A stretch of 64,000 nt of DNA from Avoscillospira sp045652125. GTDB taxonomy: Bacteria; Bacillota; Clostridia; Oscillospirales; Oscillospiraceae. How positions within the stretch are numbered: the stretch's first letter is position 1; each line of letters opens with the position of its first letter. The notes below the pieces were generated by a model. It was given only the letters and a program-made list of their open reading frames with translations. It was not told the DNA's origin and searched no databases. The translations under genes and the position numbers were made by a program. The DNA lies in contig JAZRTT010000031.1 in NCBI GenBank assembly GCA_045652125.1, forward strand, positions 1 through 64,000, written 5' to 3'. Shown in pieces: positions 17,212 to 25,340 of this stretch.

Positions 17212-17614
17212 GATGATCCTCCATGGTCTGTGTAAACAGTTCGTTGATCCGGTCCCTTCGGCCAAGAAGATACAAAGAGCCAATGAGACATTCCAGGCCG
17301 GTGGCTTTGGAGTATTCTTCGTGGGTGGCGTTTTTGGGGATACCACTTACATGGGCATTGCGGCCTCTGCGGTAAAAGTCCTGTTCTTCTTCGGTGAGAA
17401 GCGGAAGCATCCGATCCATCTGTTTGGCCTGAGCCGGGGCGGAGACATAGGTCACAGTCTCCCGGTGGAGGGTCTTAACCTTCCCGCCGCCATGGGTACA
17501 CAGAAAGGTGCGCACCAGCAGTTCAAAGACCCCATCGCCGCAGTGTGCCAGACTCAGCGCGCTGATTTGATTGATCTCCCGCAGAGTCATCTGCGGCTGA
17601 AAATAATTATCCAT
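17201..17614 (-). CDS. mrnC: Mini-ribonuclease 3
   Basis: Mini-III is an RNase III without the double-stranded RNA-binding domain; in B. subtilis it matures 23S rRNA. The 137-residue protein keeps the catalytic region: AHCGDGVFELLVR with Asp27, and EEYSKATGLECLIGSLYLLGR with the second acidic site. Its size and the basic, helical body fit the family. I chose the ATG at 17614; a GTG two codons earlier is possible. It overlaps yqeC upstream by 8 bases and rqcH downstream by 11 bases, so the three genes are tightly coupled. Confidence 0.92.
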   Translation of the reverse strand: MDNYFQPQMTLREINQISALSLAHCGDGVFELLVRTFLCTHGGGKVKTLHRETVTYVSAPAQAKQMDRMLPLLTEEEQDFYRRGRNAHVSGIPKNATHEEYSKATGLECLIGSLYLLGRRDRINELFTQTMEDHHAL

Positions 17615-18257
17615 GGGCACTCCCGTTTTCCCCCTTGAGGCAGGTGAGATAAAAAGGCTTATTCAGTAAGGCACCCAGCATCCTGCCCCGTTCTTCTGCT
17701 TTTAAATCGTCGGCCTGGTTAAGCACATAGCAATCGGCAAGGTTTTCCCGGTTCAGGACTGTGGCTGCTCGTTCTGCGGTGACAAGGTCAGTTACCGCAG
17801 CGCTGCAGAGCCGAGCGTATTGCTCCGGACGGTGGGCTGCTTTTTCAATGGGCTGTCCAAGACCGGACAGACCCAAAACTCCAATGACCCGGTTGGAGCA
17901 GGGAGGAATCACCGGCTCATGGGCTTGATGGGCCTTCAGGGGGAGACCCCTGGAACCGTCGGCCTCCACCAAAACATAGTCTGCCAGCCGGGAAAGAGCT
18001 TCATACTCCTGTATGGGGGCAGTGAGCTTGCCGCCTTCTGCCGGGGTACCCAGACAGATTTTCGGAGCGGGCAGGCAATCAATGGACCCGGTGACCAAAG
18101 GCAGATTTTCTGCCGGAAAAATATGGGCAGAGGTACAAACAATGACTGTCCCCGGCAGTTCCCGGCAGAGCCGGGAAAGCAGACTGGTTTTTCCGCCGGA
18201 ACCGATGATGGCTGTGATGCCGGGTCGAATTCCCAGCAGTTGGTACAGCTCAGTCAT
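17607..18257 (-). CDS. yqeC: Selenium-dependent hydroxylase accessory protein YqeC
   Basis: The 216-residue protein has a P-loop-like segment IIGSGGKTSLLSRL near residue 17 and the conserved stretches VLVEADGSRGLPLKAHQAHEPVIP and GVLGLSGLGQPI. YqeC proteins are associated by genome context with selenium-dependent molybdenum hydroxylases such as xanthine dehydrogenase and are thought to help mature the cofactor. No hydroxylase is encoded in this window, but molybdate uptake genes lie 18 kb away. It overlaps metA by 8 bases and mrnC by 8 bases. An alternative start at 18293 would overlap metA further and has no better ribosome site. Confidence 0.86.
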   Translation of the reverse strand: MTELYQLLGIRPGITAIIGSGGKTSLLSRLCRELPGTVIVCTSAHIFPAENLPLVTGSIDCLPAPKICLGTPAEGGKLTAPIQEYEALSRLADYVLVEADGSRGLPLKAHQAHEPVIPPCSNRVIGVLGLSGLGQPIEKAAHRPEQYARLCSAAVTDLVTAERAATVLNRENLADCYVLNQADDLKAEERGRMLGALLNKPFYLTCLKGENGSAHG

Positions 18258-19188
18258 CGCACCGCTCTCCCCGTCCGATGGCCATAACATCAAAGGGTGT
18301 GGACTGATAAACGAAGTAATTCAGCCAATTGCAGTACAACAGATTGGCATGCCCCCGCCAACGGACGATGGGTTCTTTTGTATCATCGTCGTTGGGGAAG
18401 TAATTTTTCGGCACCTCAATGGGCAGCCCCATATCTTTATCCCGGCGGTATTCCAGATTGAGCGTTTCCGGGTCATACTCCGAGTGGCCGGTGATGAACA
18501 CCTGCTTGCCCCCTTCGGTCTGCATGGCATACAGGCCGGCTTCCTGAGATTCGGCCAGAATCTTAATGGCGGGGACAGCCTGGACATCTTCCCGGCGGAT
18601 GGTGGTATGCCGGGAATGGGGGACCCAGAATTCGTTGTCAAATCCACGCATCAAAATGGGGTTTTTGTAAACGACCTTGTGAGGGAATACGCCAAATATT
18701 TTCTTTTCCAGAGGGTACTTTTGAATACCGTAGTGGTAGTATAAGCCGGCCTGTGCACCCCAGCAGATGTGGAATGTGCTGTGGACATGGGTCTTGGTCC
18801 ACTCCATAATGCGGCAGAGTTCTTCCCAATAGGTCACTTCCTCAAAGGCCATTTGCTCCACAGGGGCTCCGGTGATGATCATGCCGTCGTAATACTGATC
18901 GGCAATTTCATCAAAGGTTTTGTAAAAGGCAAGCATATGCTCCTGCGAGGTGTTTTTGGTTTTGTGGGAACTGACCTGGATTAGCTCCAGCTCCACCTGC
19001 AGGGGTGTGTTGCCCAAAAGCCGGGACAACTGAGTCTCCGTGACAATTTTGGTGGGCATGAGGTTCAGCAGAGCGATCCGCAGGGGACGGATCTCCTGTG
19101 TTGCTGCCCGCGTTTCAGGCATAATAAAAATATTTTCACTTTCCAGTGTTTGTCGAGCCGGGAGGCCGTTGGGAATTTTAATGGGCAT
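18250..19188 (-). CDS. metA: Homoserine O-acetyltransferase (MetA fold)
   Basis: The enzyme acylates homoserine to start methionine synthesis. The 312-residue protein has the catalytic Cys142 in STFHICWGAQAG and the conserved FITGHSEYD block. Residue 111 is Glu (GAPVEQ). Work on MetA proteins showed that Glu111 gives acetyl-CoA specificity whereas Gly111 gives succinyl-CoA, so this protein should make O-acetylhomoserine in spite of the usual succinyltransferase label. That fits the O-acetylhomoserine-using enzyme encoded 16 bp upstream in the same transcript. It overlaps yqeC. Confidence 0.94.
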   Translation of the reverse strand: MPIKIPNGLPARQTLESENIFIMPETRAATQEIRPLRIALLNLMPTKIVTETQLSRLLGNTPLQVELELIQVSSHKTKNTSQEHMLAFYKTFDEIADQYYDGMIITGAPVEQMAFEEVTYWEELCRIMEWTKTHVHSTFHICWGAQAGLYYHYGIQKYPLEKKIFGVFPHKVVYKNPILMRGFDNEFWVPHSRHTTIRREDVQAVPAIKILAESQEAGLYAMQTEGGKQVFITGHSEYDPETLNLEYRRDKDMGLPIEVPKNYFPNDDDTKEPIVRWRGHANLLYCNWLNYFVYQSTPFDVMAIGRGERCDD

Positions 19189-19204
19189 GGAGGTACTCCT
19201 TTTA

Positions 19205-20473
19205 TCAGATCTGGGCCAATACCTGTTTCAGGTCAGCGATGATGTCGTTGCTGCTTTCAATACCCACAGAGAAGCGGATGAACTCCGGTCCGATGCCGGA
19301 GGCATTAAGCTGCTCATCGGTGAGCTGGCGATGGGTGGTGCTGGCAGGGTGCAGAACGCTGGTTCTGGCATCGGCCACGTGGACGACGATCTTTGCCAGC
19401 TTCAGGTTGTTCATCAGCTTCATGGCAGCGTCTCTGCCGCCTCTGACACCGAAAGAAACCACGCCGGATGCACCGTTGGGCAGATACGTTTTGGCCAGCT
19501 CATAATACTTGCCGCCCGATAGCAAAGGGTAATTGACCCAGAGGACTTTTTCGTGGCCCTGCAGAAATTGTGCCACGGCAAGTGCGTTGTCGCTGTGCTT
19601 TTTTACCCGGACGGCAAGGGTCTCCAAACCCAGATTCAGCAGGTAGGCGGCCATGGGCTGCGGGGTGCAGCCAAAGTCCCGCATGAGCTGGACCCGGGCT
19701 TTGGTAATGTAGGCAGCACGGCCAAACTGCCCGGTGTAGATGACACCGTGATAACTTTCGTCGGCTTCCGTCAGCTCCGGATATTTGCCCGAAGCTGCCC
19801 AGTCAAAGGTGCCGCCGTCCACGATGCAGCCGCCCAGCACATTGGCGTGGCCATCCATGTATTTGCTGGTAGAATGGGTGATAATGTCTGCTCCGTGTTC
19901 AAAGGGTCTGCACAGGCAGGGGGTGGCAAAGGTGTTATCCACCATAAGAGGGACTCCGTGGCGATGGGCAAGATCTGCCATGCGGCGGATATCCAGAACG
20001 GTCAGCGCCGGATTGGCAATGGTCTCCCCAAAAACCAGCCGGGTGTTTTCATCAAAAAGAGCGTCCAGTTCTTTGTCTGTCATGTCATCCCGGGCATAGC
20101 GGACTTCAATGCCCATTCGGGCCATGGTTACGGAGAAAAGGTTGATGGAGCCGCCGTAGATATTATTCATGGAAATGAAGTTTTGACCCTGGGCGCAGAT
20201 GTTAAAAATGGCCAGAAAGGTTGCAGCCTGACCGGAGGAGGTCAGCATAGCACCCACACCGCCCTCCAGCTCGGCAATTTTTGCTTCAACGGCTGCAACG
20301 GTGGGATTGGAGATCCGGGTGTACATATGGCCTTCGGCTTCCAAATCAAAGAGCTTGCCAAGAGCGGCAGCATCATCATACTGATATGTGGTGCTTTGGT
20401 AGATGGGAAGCGTACGGGGCTGACCGTTTTTCGGCTCATAGCCGGACTGAATGCATTTGGTTTCAAATTCCAT
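19205..20473 (-). CDS. metY: O-acetylhomoserine aminocarboxypropyltransferase
   Basis: This PLP enzyme converts O-acetylhomoserine and sulfide to homocysteine. The 422-residue protein has the PLP lysine in DIITHSTSKYMDGHANV, TSSGQAATFLAIFNI near residue 78, and the C-terminal SVGIESSNDIIADL typical of the Cys/Met metabolism family. The length is as expected for MetY. It is the first gene of a transcript that continues into metA, yqeC, mrnC and rqcH. A consensus TTGACA/TACAAT promoter precedes it. I see no SAM riboswitch or methionine T-box in its short leader. Confidence 0.95.
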   Translation of the reverse strand: MEFETKCIQSGYEPKNGQPRTLPIYQSTTYQYDDAAALGKLFDLEAEGHMYTRISNPTVAAVEAKIAELEGGVGAMLTSSGQAATFLAIFNICAQGQNFISMNNIYGGSINLFSVTMARMGIEVRYARDDMTDKELDALFDENTRLVFGETIANPALTVLDIRRMADLAHRHGVPLMVDNTFATPCLCRPFEHGADIITHSTSKYMDGHANVLGGCIVDGGTFDWAASGKYPELTEADESYHGVIYTGQFGRAAYITKARVQLMRDFGCTPQPMAAYLLNLGLETLAVRVKKHSDNALAVAQFLQGHEKVLWVNYPLLSGGKYYELAKTYLPNGASGVVSFGVRGGRDAAMKLMNNLKLAKIVVHVADARTSVLHPASTTHRQLTDEQLNASGIGPEFIRFSVGIESSNDIIADLKQVLAQI

Positions 20474-20503
20474 GGTATCGTCTCCTTTTAAGGGCTTAAA
20501 GTT

Positions 20504-20532
20504 ATTGTACGTTGTCCCGGGATGGCTGTCAA
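20504..20532 (-). promoter_or_regulatory. Promoter of metY-metA
   Basis: On the minus strand TTGACA and TACAAT are 17 bp apart. The -35 box overlaps the stop codon of queT. Confidence 0.8.
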
Positions 20533-21041
20533 GTCAGAGGGCGTGTGCCCAAAAGTTTTTTCATAAAGCCGGTCTTTTTTGTGAAAAAATAAAGAGGAAC
20601 GCCCAGCCCATACATGACGGCCAATTCTCCAAACCCTACCTGAACAGCGGCAGTGGCAAAACCAATTGGCATATGCTCCGGAAACAGGACGAAGGCCAGC
20701 ATACCGCCCACCAAAACAGCGTTGCACAGAATGTTGGGCAGGGGCATGAGCCATGGGTTATTACACCGGGAAGTCCACAGACAGGCCAAGGCTGTGGCGA
20801 GGGTGCCTATGACCAGATCCAGAGCGGTTACGGTGGAAAACAGGTTGGAAAGGAAGCATCCCAAAGTGATTCCTATGCCCAAAAGCGGCTCAAAACAGCA
20901 CAATGCCACCAATGCCTCCGACAGGCGAAACTGCACAAGCCCATAGGAAAGCGGTGCGGTGAGAATGGTAACGGCGGCATAGAGCGCCGCTGTAATGGCA
21001 CAGGCACACACAGTACGGACATTCCAAGTTTTTTTCATCAT
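20529..21041 (-). CDS. queT: QueT family ECF transporter substrate-binding subunit (queuosine precursor)
   Basis: The 170-residue membrane protein has five or six hydrophobic segments and the conserved APLSYGLVQFRLSEALVALCCFEP block of the QueT family. QueT is the S component of an ECF transporter and binds a queuosine precursor such as preQ1, working with shared EcfA/EcfT modules encoded elsewhere. GGGAG is close to two adjacent ATG codons (21041 and 21038). The 125-nt leader contains a hairpin terminator and paired elements typical of a riboswitch, which strengthens the assignment. Confidence 0.85.
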   Translation of the reverse strand: MMKKTWNVRTVCACAITAALYAAVTILTAPLSYGLVQFRLSEALVALCCFEPLLGIGITLGCFLSNLFSTVTALDLVIGTLATALACLWTSRCNNPWLMPLPNILCNAVLVGGMLAFVLFPEHMPIGFATAAVQVGFGELAVMYGLGVPLYFFTKKTGFMKKLLGTRPLT

Positions 21042-21044
21042 GCT

Positions 21045-21168
21045 CTCCCTTTTTGGGCACAAAAAAAGATGGGTGCAAATACCCATCCCACCACGGTGTT
21101 TTTCCGCGGACGTCCCTGGTTTTGTTTTACGACAGGATGGCTACGAACGAACTGTCGGTTATTTTCAT
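21045..21168 (-). promoter_or_regulatory. Candidate preQ1-type riboswitch leader of queT
   Basis: The leader between the promoter and queT can fold CGACAG with CTGTCG (21150s to 21130s), then CCGCGG with CCGTGG, and ends in a terminator hairpin. CCATCC in the first loop can pair instead with GGATGG, which covers the 5' arm of the terminator, giving two exclusive states. QueT genes are known targets of preQ1 riboswitches, class III in Ruminococcaceae. The class is inferred from the gene and lineage and not from a match to a known aptamer. Confidence 0.55.
21061..21087 (-). terminator. Regulatory terminator in the queT leader
   Basis: GATGGGT and ACCCATC form a 7-bp stem with a 6-nt loop followed by T7 on the minus strand, all upstream of the queT start. 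Confidence 0.8.
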
Positions 21169-21174
21169 GCTGTT

Positions 21175-21203
21175 ATTTTATCAGAGAAAATACTGCCTGT
21201 CAA
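21175..21203 (-). promoter_or_regulatory. Promoter of queT
   Basis: On the minus strand TTGACA and TAAAAT are 17 bp apart. It is back to back with the plus-strand promoter for the nuclease gene. Confidence 0.8.
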
Positions 21204-21207
21204 CGAT

Positions 21208-21236
21208 TTGACACATCCGGGCAATGCGCTTATAAT
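21208..21236 (+). promoter_or_regulatory. Consensus promoter of the beta-CASP gene
   Basis: TTGACA and TATAAT, both perfect, are 17 bp apart, 32 bp before the start codon. Confidence 0.88.
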
Positions 21237-21267
21237 AAATTAAGATACACGGGAAGGAGTGCCTGTT

Positions 21268-22854
21268 ATGAAGTTGTCTTTTTACGGTGCTGCCCATGAG
21301 GTCACAGGATCCCGCACCCTTTTGGAAGCTGCGGGCCGCCGGATCCTTATCGATTGCGGAATGGAGCAGGGGGCAGATATTTACGAAAATCCGGAACTGC
21401 CTGTTGCTCCGGGGGAGGTCGATTATATTCTGCTGACCCATGCCCACATTGACCATTCCGGTATGCTTCCCCTGCTGGTGGCACAGGGCTACACCGGTCC
21501 GATCTATGCCACAGAAGCCACCACCCGGCTCTGCGGCATTATGCTTCTGGATTCGGCACATATTCAGGAGTCAGAAGCAAACTGGCGCAATCGCAAGGCC
21601 AAACGGTCCGGGGGCGAGGAGATCAAACCGCTCTATACCGTGGCCGATGCACAGCAAACGCTGAAGCAGTTTCACCCCTGTGCCTACGGAAAAGATTTGG
21701 AACTTCCGGAAGGGATTGTCATTCGCTTTCAGGATGCCGGACACTTGCTTGGTTCTGCCAGCATCTACGTGACGGCTGAAGAAAAAACGGTGCTGTTTTC
21801 CGGCGATCTCGGCAATCTCGCCCGCCCGCTGATTCGGGACCCTCAAAAACCAACGAAGGCAGATTTTGTGGTTATTGAGTCCACTTACGGTGATCGCATC
21901 CACGGTGCAAGGGCAGATTATACCGGCCAACTGACCCGTATTTTACAAGATACGTTGGATCGGGGTGGGAATCTGGTGATTCCGGCCTTTTCCGTGGGTC
22001 GGACGCAGGAACTGCTGTATCTCATCCGGGAGATCAAACAGCAGGGGAGAATCCACGGCCATGATAATTTTCCTGTGTATGTGGACAGCCCGTTGTCTGT
22101 GGAGGCGACCAAAATTTATTCCGGCGGTCTGATGGACTATTATGATGAGGAAACCCTGGAGCTGCTGAAACGGGGCATAGATCCCATTCAGTTCCCGGGT
22201 CTGCGGACCTCTGTTTCCAGTGCCGATTCCATGGCGATCAATCTGGATCCGACACCCAAGGTGATTCTTTCTGCCAGCGGAATGTGTGAAGCCGGACGGA
22301 TTCGGCATCATTTGAAGCACAATCTCTGGCGGCCGCAAAGCACGGTGCTTTTTGTGGGATATCAGTCAGAGGGGACCTTGGGCAGAAAATTGCTGGATGG
22401 AGCCACGTCCCTGAAATTGTTCGGGGAAACCGTGGCGGTAGCAGCCAAAATCGAGCAGATGGATGGCATCAGCGGTCACGCGGACCGGGATATGCTGTTG
22501 GATTGGCTGCGGGCGATGGAGGTCAAACCGAAGCGGGTTTTTGTGAATCATGGGGAGGATGCAGTCGCGGATGCCTTTGCCGAAACGATCCGTCAACAGT
22601 TGGGGCTCGATGCGGTGGCACCTTATCCGGGGGCTGTGTGCAGCCTGACGGATCTGCAATGGCTGGCAGAAGGTTCCCGGACAAAAGTGGAAAAAAAGCG
22701 GCAGATGCGGCAGCATAATCCTGTTTTTGAACGGCTCTATCAGGCCGGACGGCGTTTGCTGCGGGTCATCGAACAATGCCGCGGTCGTACCAATCGGGAT
22801 TTGAACAAATTTGCACACCAGGTTGAGACCCTTTGCAAGGACTGGGAATCGTAA
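21268..22854 (+). CDS. MBL-fold beta-CASP RNA-processing metallohydrolase
   Basis: The 528-residue protein has the metallo-beta-lactamase zinc motif HAHIDH (residues 58-63), SGDLGNLARP with a further ligand, a beta-CASP insert (about 200-390, with IPAFSVGRTQELLYLI and SASGMCEAGRIRHHL) and GISGHADRDMLLDW. This order is that of the RNA-specific COG1236 nucleases related to CPSF73. Length and domain order fit an endo- or exoribonuclease, but the RNA target is unknown. The ATG at 21268 lies eight bases after AAGGAG; a GTG at 21259 is within that site. A hairpin ends the gene. Confidence 0.9.
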   Translation: MKLSFYGAAHEVTGSRTLLEAAGRRILIDCGMEQGADIYENPELPVAPGEVDYILLTHAHIDHSGMLPLLVAQGYTGPIYATEATTRLCGIMLLDSAHIQESEANWRNRKAKRSGGEEIKPLYTVADAQQTLKQFHPCAYGKDLELPEGIVIRFQDAGHLLGSASIYVTAEEKTVLFSGDLGNLARPLIRDPQKPTKADFVVIESTYGDRIHGARADYTGQLTRILQDTLDRGGNLVIPAFSVGRTQELLYLIREIKQQGRIHGHDNFPVYVDSPLSVEATKIYSGGLMDYYDEETLELLKRGIDPIQFPGLRTSVSSADSMAINLDPTPKVILSASGMCEAGRIRHHLKHNLWRPQSTVLFVGYQSEGTLGRKLLDGATSLKLFGETVAVAAKIEQMDGISGHADRDMLLDWLRAMEVKPKRVFVNHGEDAVADAFAETIRQQLGLDAVAPYPGAVCSLTDLQWLAEGSRTKVEKKRQMRQHNPVFERLYQAGRRLLRVIEQCRGRTNRDLNKFAHQVETLCKDWES

Positions 22855-22861
22855 AAGAGAA

Positions 22862-22907
22862 AATCGAGGCAAATGTCAAGGAAAAAGACTTGACATTTGC
22901 CTCGATT
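22862..22907 (+). terminator. Long hairpin that ends the nuclease gene and contains the next promoter
   Basis: A perfect 19-bp stem (arms 22862-22880 and 22889-22907) has an 8-nt loop. The following bases are GTGTTATAAT and not a T run, so termination may be weak. Its 3' arm contains the -35 box of the ylxM promoter. Confidence 0.7.
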
Positions 22908-22917
22908 GTGTTATAAT
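22890..22917 (+). promoter_or_regulatory. Promoter of ylxM-ffh
   Basis: TTGACA in the hairpin arm and TATAAT just beyond it are 16 bp apart. Confidence 0.78.
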
Positions 22918-22960
22918 AAGCAGGCTGTCAAGCAGAAAACCTTGAAAGGTAGGGAGTTTC

Positions 22961-23305
22961 ATGAAGCACAATGCTCTGGAAATGACACTCCTGCTGGACT
23001 ATTACGGCGAATTGCTTACGGAGAAGCAGCGAACCTGCTTCGACCTTTACTACAATCAAGATCTCTCTCTGGGAGAGATCGCAGAAGAGGCCGGGATCTC
23101 CCGGCAGGGCGTTCATGATTCCCTTGCCCGGGCAGAAGCGGTTTTGTTGGCGATGGAAGAAAAGACCGGCTGTATTGCCAAAGCCAGAGCGGTGGAAAAG
23201 GCTGCCCAAACCATCTGCAAAGCGGCAGAGCGGTTGATGGAAGTCCCCGGTGCCGGGGAATTGGCGCAGGTCATCGTGCAGGCTGCAAAGGAAATGAAGG
23301 AGTAA
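22961..23305 (+). CDS. ylxM: YlxM family SRP-associated HTH protein
   Basis: The 114-residue protein has a sigma-70 region-4-like helix-turn-helix: LLTEKQRTCFDLYYNQDLSLGEIAEEAGISRQGVHDSLARAE, about residues 19-60. In streptococci and other Firmicutes, YlxM is encoded just before ffh and modulates assembly or GTPase activity of the signal recognition particle. The 3-bp gap to ffh shows tight coupling. The frame starts from an ATG after GGTAGGGAG. It may bind RNA or protein rather than DNA. Confidence 0.9.
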   Translation: MKHNALEMTLLLDYYGELLTEKQRTCFDLYYNQDLSLGEIAEEAGISRQGVHDSLARAEAVLLAMEEKTGCIAKARAVEKAAQTICKAAERLMEVPGAGELAQVIVQAAKEMKE

Positions 23306-23308
23306 CCA

Positions 23309-24664
23309 ATGGCGTTTGAAGGTCTGACAGATAAAATATCAGCGGTATTCAAAAAGCTCCGCGGCAAAGGCCGCCTTACGGAAGCGGATATCAAGGCCGC
23401 CATGCGGGAGATCCGCTTGGCATTGCTGGAAGCGGATGTCAGCTACAAAGTGGTCAAGGACTTTATCGGCAAGGTTTCCCAGCGGGCTGTCGGTACAGAT
23501 GTGCTGGAGAGCCTGAGTCCTGCCCAGATGATCGTAAAGATCGTCAATGAAGAACTGACCGCCCTCATGGGCAGTGAGAATCAAAAACTTTATCAGGCTT
23601 CCCAGCCGCCTACCATCGTTATGCTGGTGGGTCTGCAGGGTGCCGGCAAGACGACCAACGGTGCAAAATTGGCGGGGATGTTCAAAAAACAGGGCCGCCG
23701 TCCTCTTTTGGTTGCCTGTGATATTTACCGCCCCGCCGCGATCAAGCAACTGCAGGTGGTGGGGCAGCAGTTGGAGCTTCCCGTGTTTGAAATGGGGCAG
23801 ACCAACCCGGTGGAGATCGCAAAGGCAGCCATTGCTCATGCCGTGCGCCATGGAAACGACATGGTGTTTCTGGACACTGCCGGCCGCCTGCATGTGGATG
23901 AGCAGCTCATGGAGGAACTGAGATCCATCAAGGAAGCTGTCAATCCCCATGAGATTTTGCTGGTCGTGGATGCCATGACCGGTCAGGACGCTGTCAATGC
24001 AGCGCAGACCTTCAATGAATGGCTGGATATTGACAGTGTGATGCTTTCCAAATTGGATGGCGATGCCAGAGGCGGTGCGGCATTGTCCGTCAAGGCCGTT
24101 ACGGGCAAGCCCATCAAGTTTGCCGGTATCGGTGAAAAGCTGGATCAGATCGAAGCGTTCCATCCCGGCAGAATGGCATCGCGCATTTTGGGTATGGGCG
24201 ACGTTCTGACGCTGATCGAAAAAGCAGAACAGGCTTTGGATGAAAAAAAGGCTGCCGAATTGGAGCAGCGGCTCCGCAAAAATAAATTTACCCTGCAAGA
24301 CTACTATGATCAGTTGAGCCAGCTGAAAAACATGGGCGGCATGGAGGAAATTCTTGGTATGCTGCCCGGCGTTCATGCAGGAGCGCTGAAAAATGCCAGG
24401 ATCGACGAAAAGGCTATGGGGCGGACGGAAGCCATCATTCTCTCTATGACCCCTTATGAGCGGGAAAATCCAAACTGCCTGAACCACAGCCGCAAGCGCC
24501 GCATTGCTGCCGGTGCCGGTGTCAAGGTGGAAGAGATCAACAAGCTGCTCAAGACCTTTGATGCGATGAACAACATGATCAAGCAGTTCTCCGGCCCCGG
24601 TGCTTCAAAGAAAATGAAAAAGCTGCAGCGTATGGGCGGCGGATTCCCCGGTATGGGATTTTAA
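23309..24664 (+). CDS. ffh: Signal recognition particle protein Ffh
   Basis: Ffh binds signal sequences emerging from the ribosome, together with SRP RNA, and hands the complex to FtsY at the membrane. The 451-residue protein has the N domain (1-100), the GTPase G domain with P-loop GLQGAGKTT (residues 108-116), DTAGR and SKLDGDARGGAALS, and a C-terminal M domain (about 300-451) that is rich in Met and ends in a Gly/Met tail. The region ENPNCLNHSRKRRIAAGAG is the SRP RNA-binding helix motif. The SRP RNA gene is not seen here. Confidence 0.97.
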   Translation: MAFEGLTDKISAVFKKLRGKGRLTEADIKAAMREIRLALLEADVSYKVVKDFIGKVSQRAVGTDVLESLSPAQMIVKIVNEELTALMGSENQKLYQASQPPTIVMLVGLQGAGKTTNGAKLAGMFKKQGRRPLLVACDIYRPAAIKQLQVVGQQLELPVFEMGQTNPVEIAKAAIAHAVRHGNDMVFLDTAGRLHVDEQLMEELRSIKEAVNPHEILLVVDAMTGQDAVNAAQTFNEWLDIDSVMLSKLDGDARGGAALSVKAVTGKPIKFAGIGEKLDQIEAFHPGRMASRILGMGDVLTLIEKAEQALDEKKAAELEQRLRKNKFTLQDYYDQLSQLKNMGGMEEILGMLPGVHAGALKNARIDEKAMGRTEAIILSMTPYERENPNCLNHSRKRRIAAGAGVKVEEINKLLKTFDAMNNMIKQFSGPGASKKMKKLQRMGGGFPGMGF

Positions 24665-24739
24665 TGGTTCGTTTCGTGAAATCATCACGACGAGATAAAA
24701 TATCGAGAAATCGAAGAATTTTTTGGAGGTAAACTCACT

Positions 24740-24979
24740 ATGGTAAAGATCAGACTGAGAAGAATGGGTGCAAAGAAGGCTCCTTTCTACAGAATCGTTG
24801 TTGCTGATTCCCGCAGCCCCCGTGACGGCCGCTGCATCGAAGAGATCGGCACCTACGATCCCCTGACCAACCCTGCCACGGTTACTGTGGATGCTGAAAA
24901 GGCCCAGGCTTGGATCAAGAACGGTGCTCAGCCCACCGAAACCGTCAAGGCTCTTCTGAAGAAGGCTAACGCGCTGTAA
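24740..24979 (+). CDS. rpsP: 30S ribosomal protein S16
   Basis: S16 is a small primary 16S rRNA-binding protein of the 30S subunit. The 79-residue sequence VKIRLRRMGAKKAPFYRIVVADSR at the start is the S16 signature, and the length is normal. TTTGGAGG precedes the ATG. It follows ffh and precedes khpA, the common Firmicute order ylxM-ffh-rpsP-khpA. The 75-bp gap after ffh contains AT-rich inverted repeats (TCGTGA/TCACGA) that might carry a separate promoter or an S16 leader. Confidence 0.97.
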   Translation: MVKIRLRRMGAKKAPFYRIVVADSRSPRDGRCIEEIGTYDPLTNPATVTVDAEKAQAWIKNGAQPTETVKALLKKANAL

Positions 24980-25001
24980 GTCCTGAACAAGGAGTGAGAC
25001 C

Positions 25002-25229
25002 ATGAAGGAACTTTTGCTGTATGTGGCAAAGAATCTGGTCGACAATCCTGATGCAGTGACCGTGACAGAGATCGAGGGTGAAACCACGACTCTGGAGCTG
25101 CGTGTGGCACCTGAGGATATGGGCAAGGTGATTGGCCGTCAGGGCCGCATTGCCAAGGAGATCAGAACCATCGTCAAATCCGTTGCACAGCGTGACGGCA
25201 AGAAGGTTTCCGTGGAGATCGTCGACTGA
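25002..25229 (+). CDS. khpA: KH domain RNA-binding protein KhpA
   Basis: The 75-residue protein is a single KH domain with the RNA-binding loop VIGRQGRIAKEIRTIV (about residues 44-59). KhpA pairs with KhpB/EloR to control cell elongation and small RNA function in streptococci and other Firmicutes. It follows rpsP by 22 bp, the standard place for this gene. A terminator hairpin follows, so it ends the operon here; rimM and trmD, often next, are absent from this position. Confidence 0.94.
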   Translation: MKELLLYVAKNLVDNPDAVTVTEIEGETTTLELRVAPEDMGKVIGRQGRIAKEIRTIVKSVAQRDGKKVSVEIVD

Positions 25230-25235
25230 AAAATC

Positions 25236-25263
25236 GTGCTGCCTTTGGCAGCACTATTTTTTT
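25236..25263 (+). terminator. Terminator after khpA
   Basis: GTGCTGCC and GGCAGCAC form an 8-bp stem with a 3-nt loop, then TA and a T7 run. Confidence 0.88.
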
Positions 25264-25290
25264 ATGATCTTTCAAAGGAAAAAAGATAAC

Positions 25291-25319
25291 TTGACATCTG
25301 CGGACAGAACGCGTATAAT
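25291..25319 (+). promoter_or_regulatory. Consensus promoter of the T-box/trpB transcript
   Basis: TTGACA and TATAAT are 17 bp apart and the predicted start lies just before the T-box leader. Confidence 0.88.
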
Positions 25320-25340
25320 TCACCTATAATAAAATATTGC

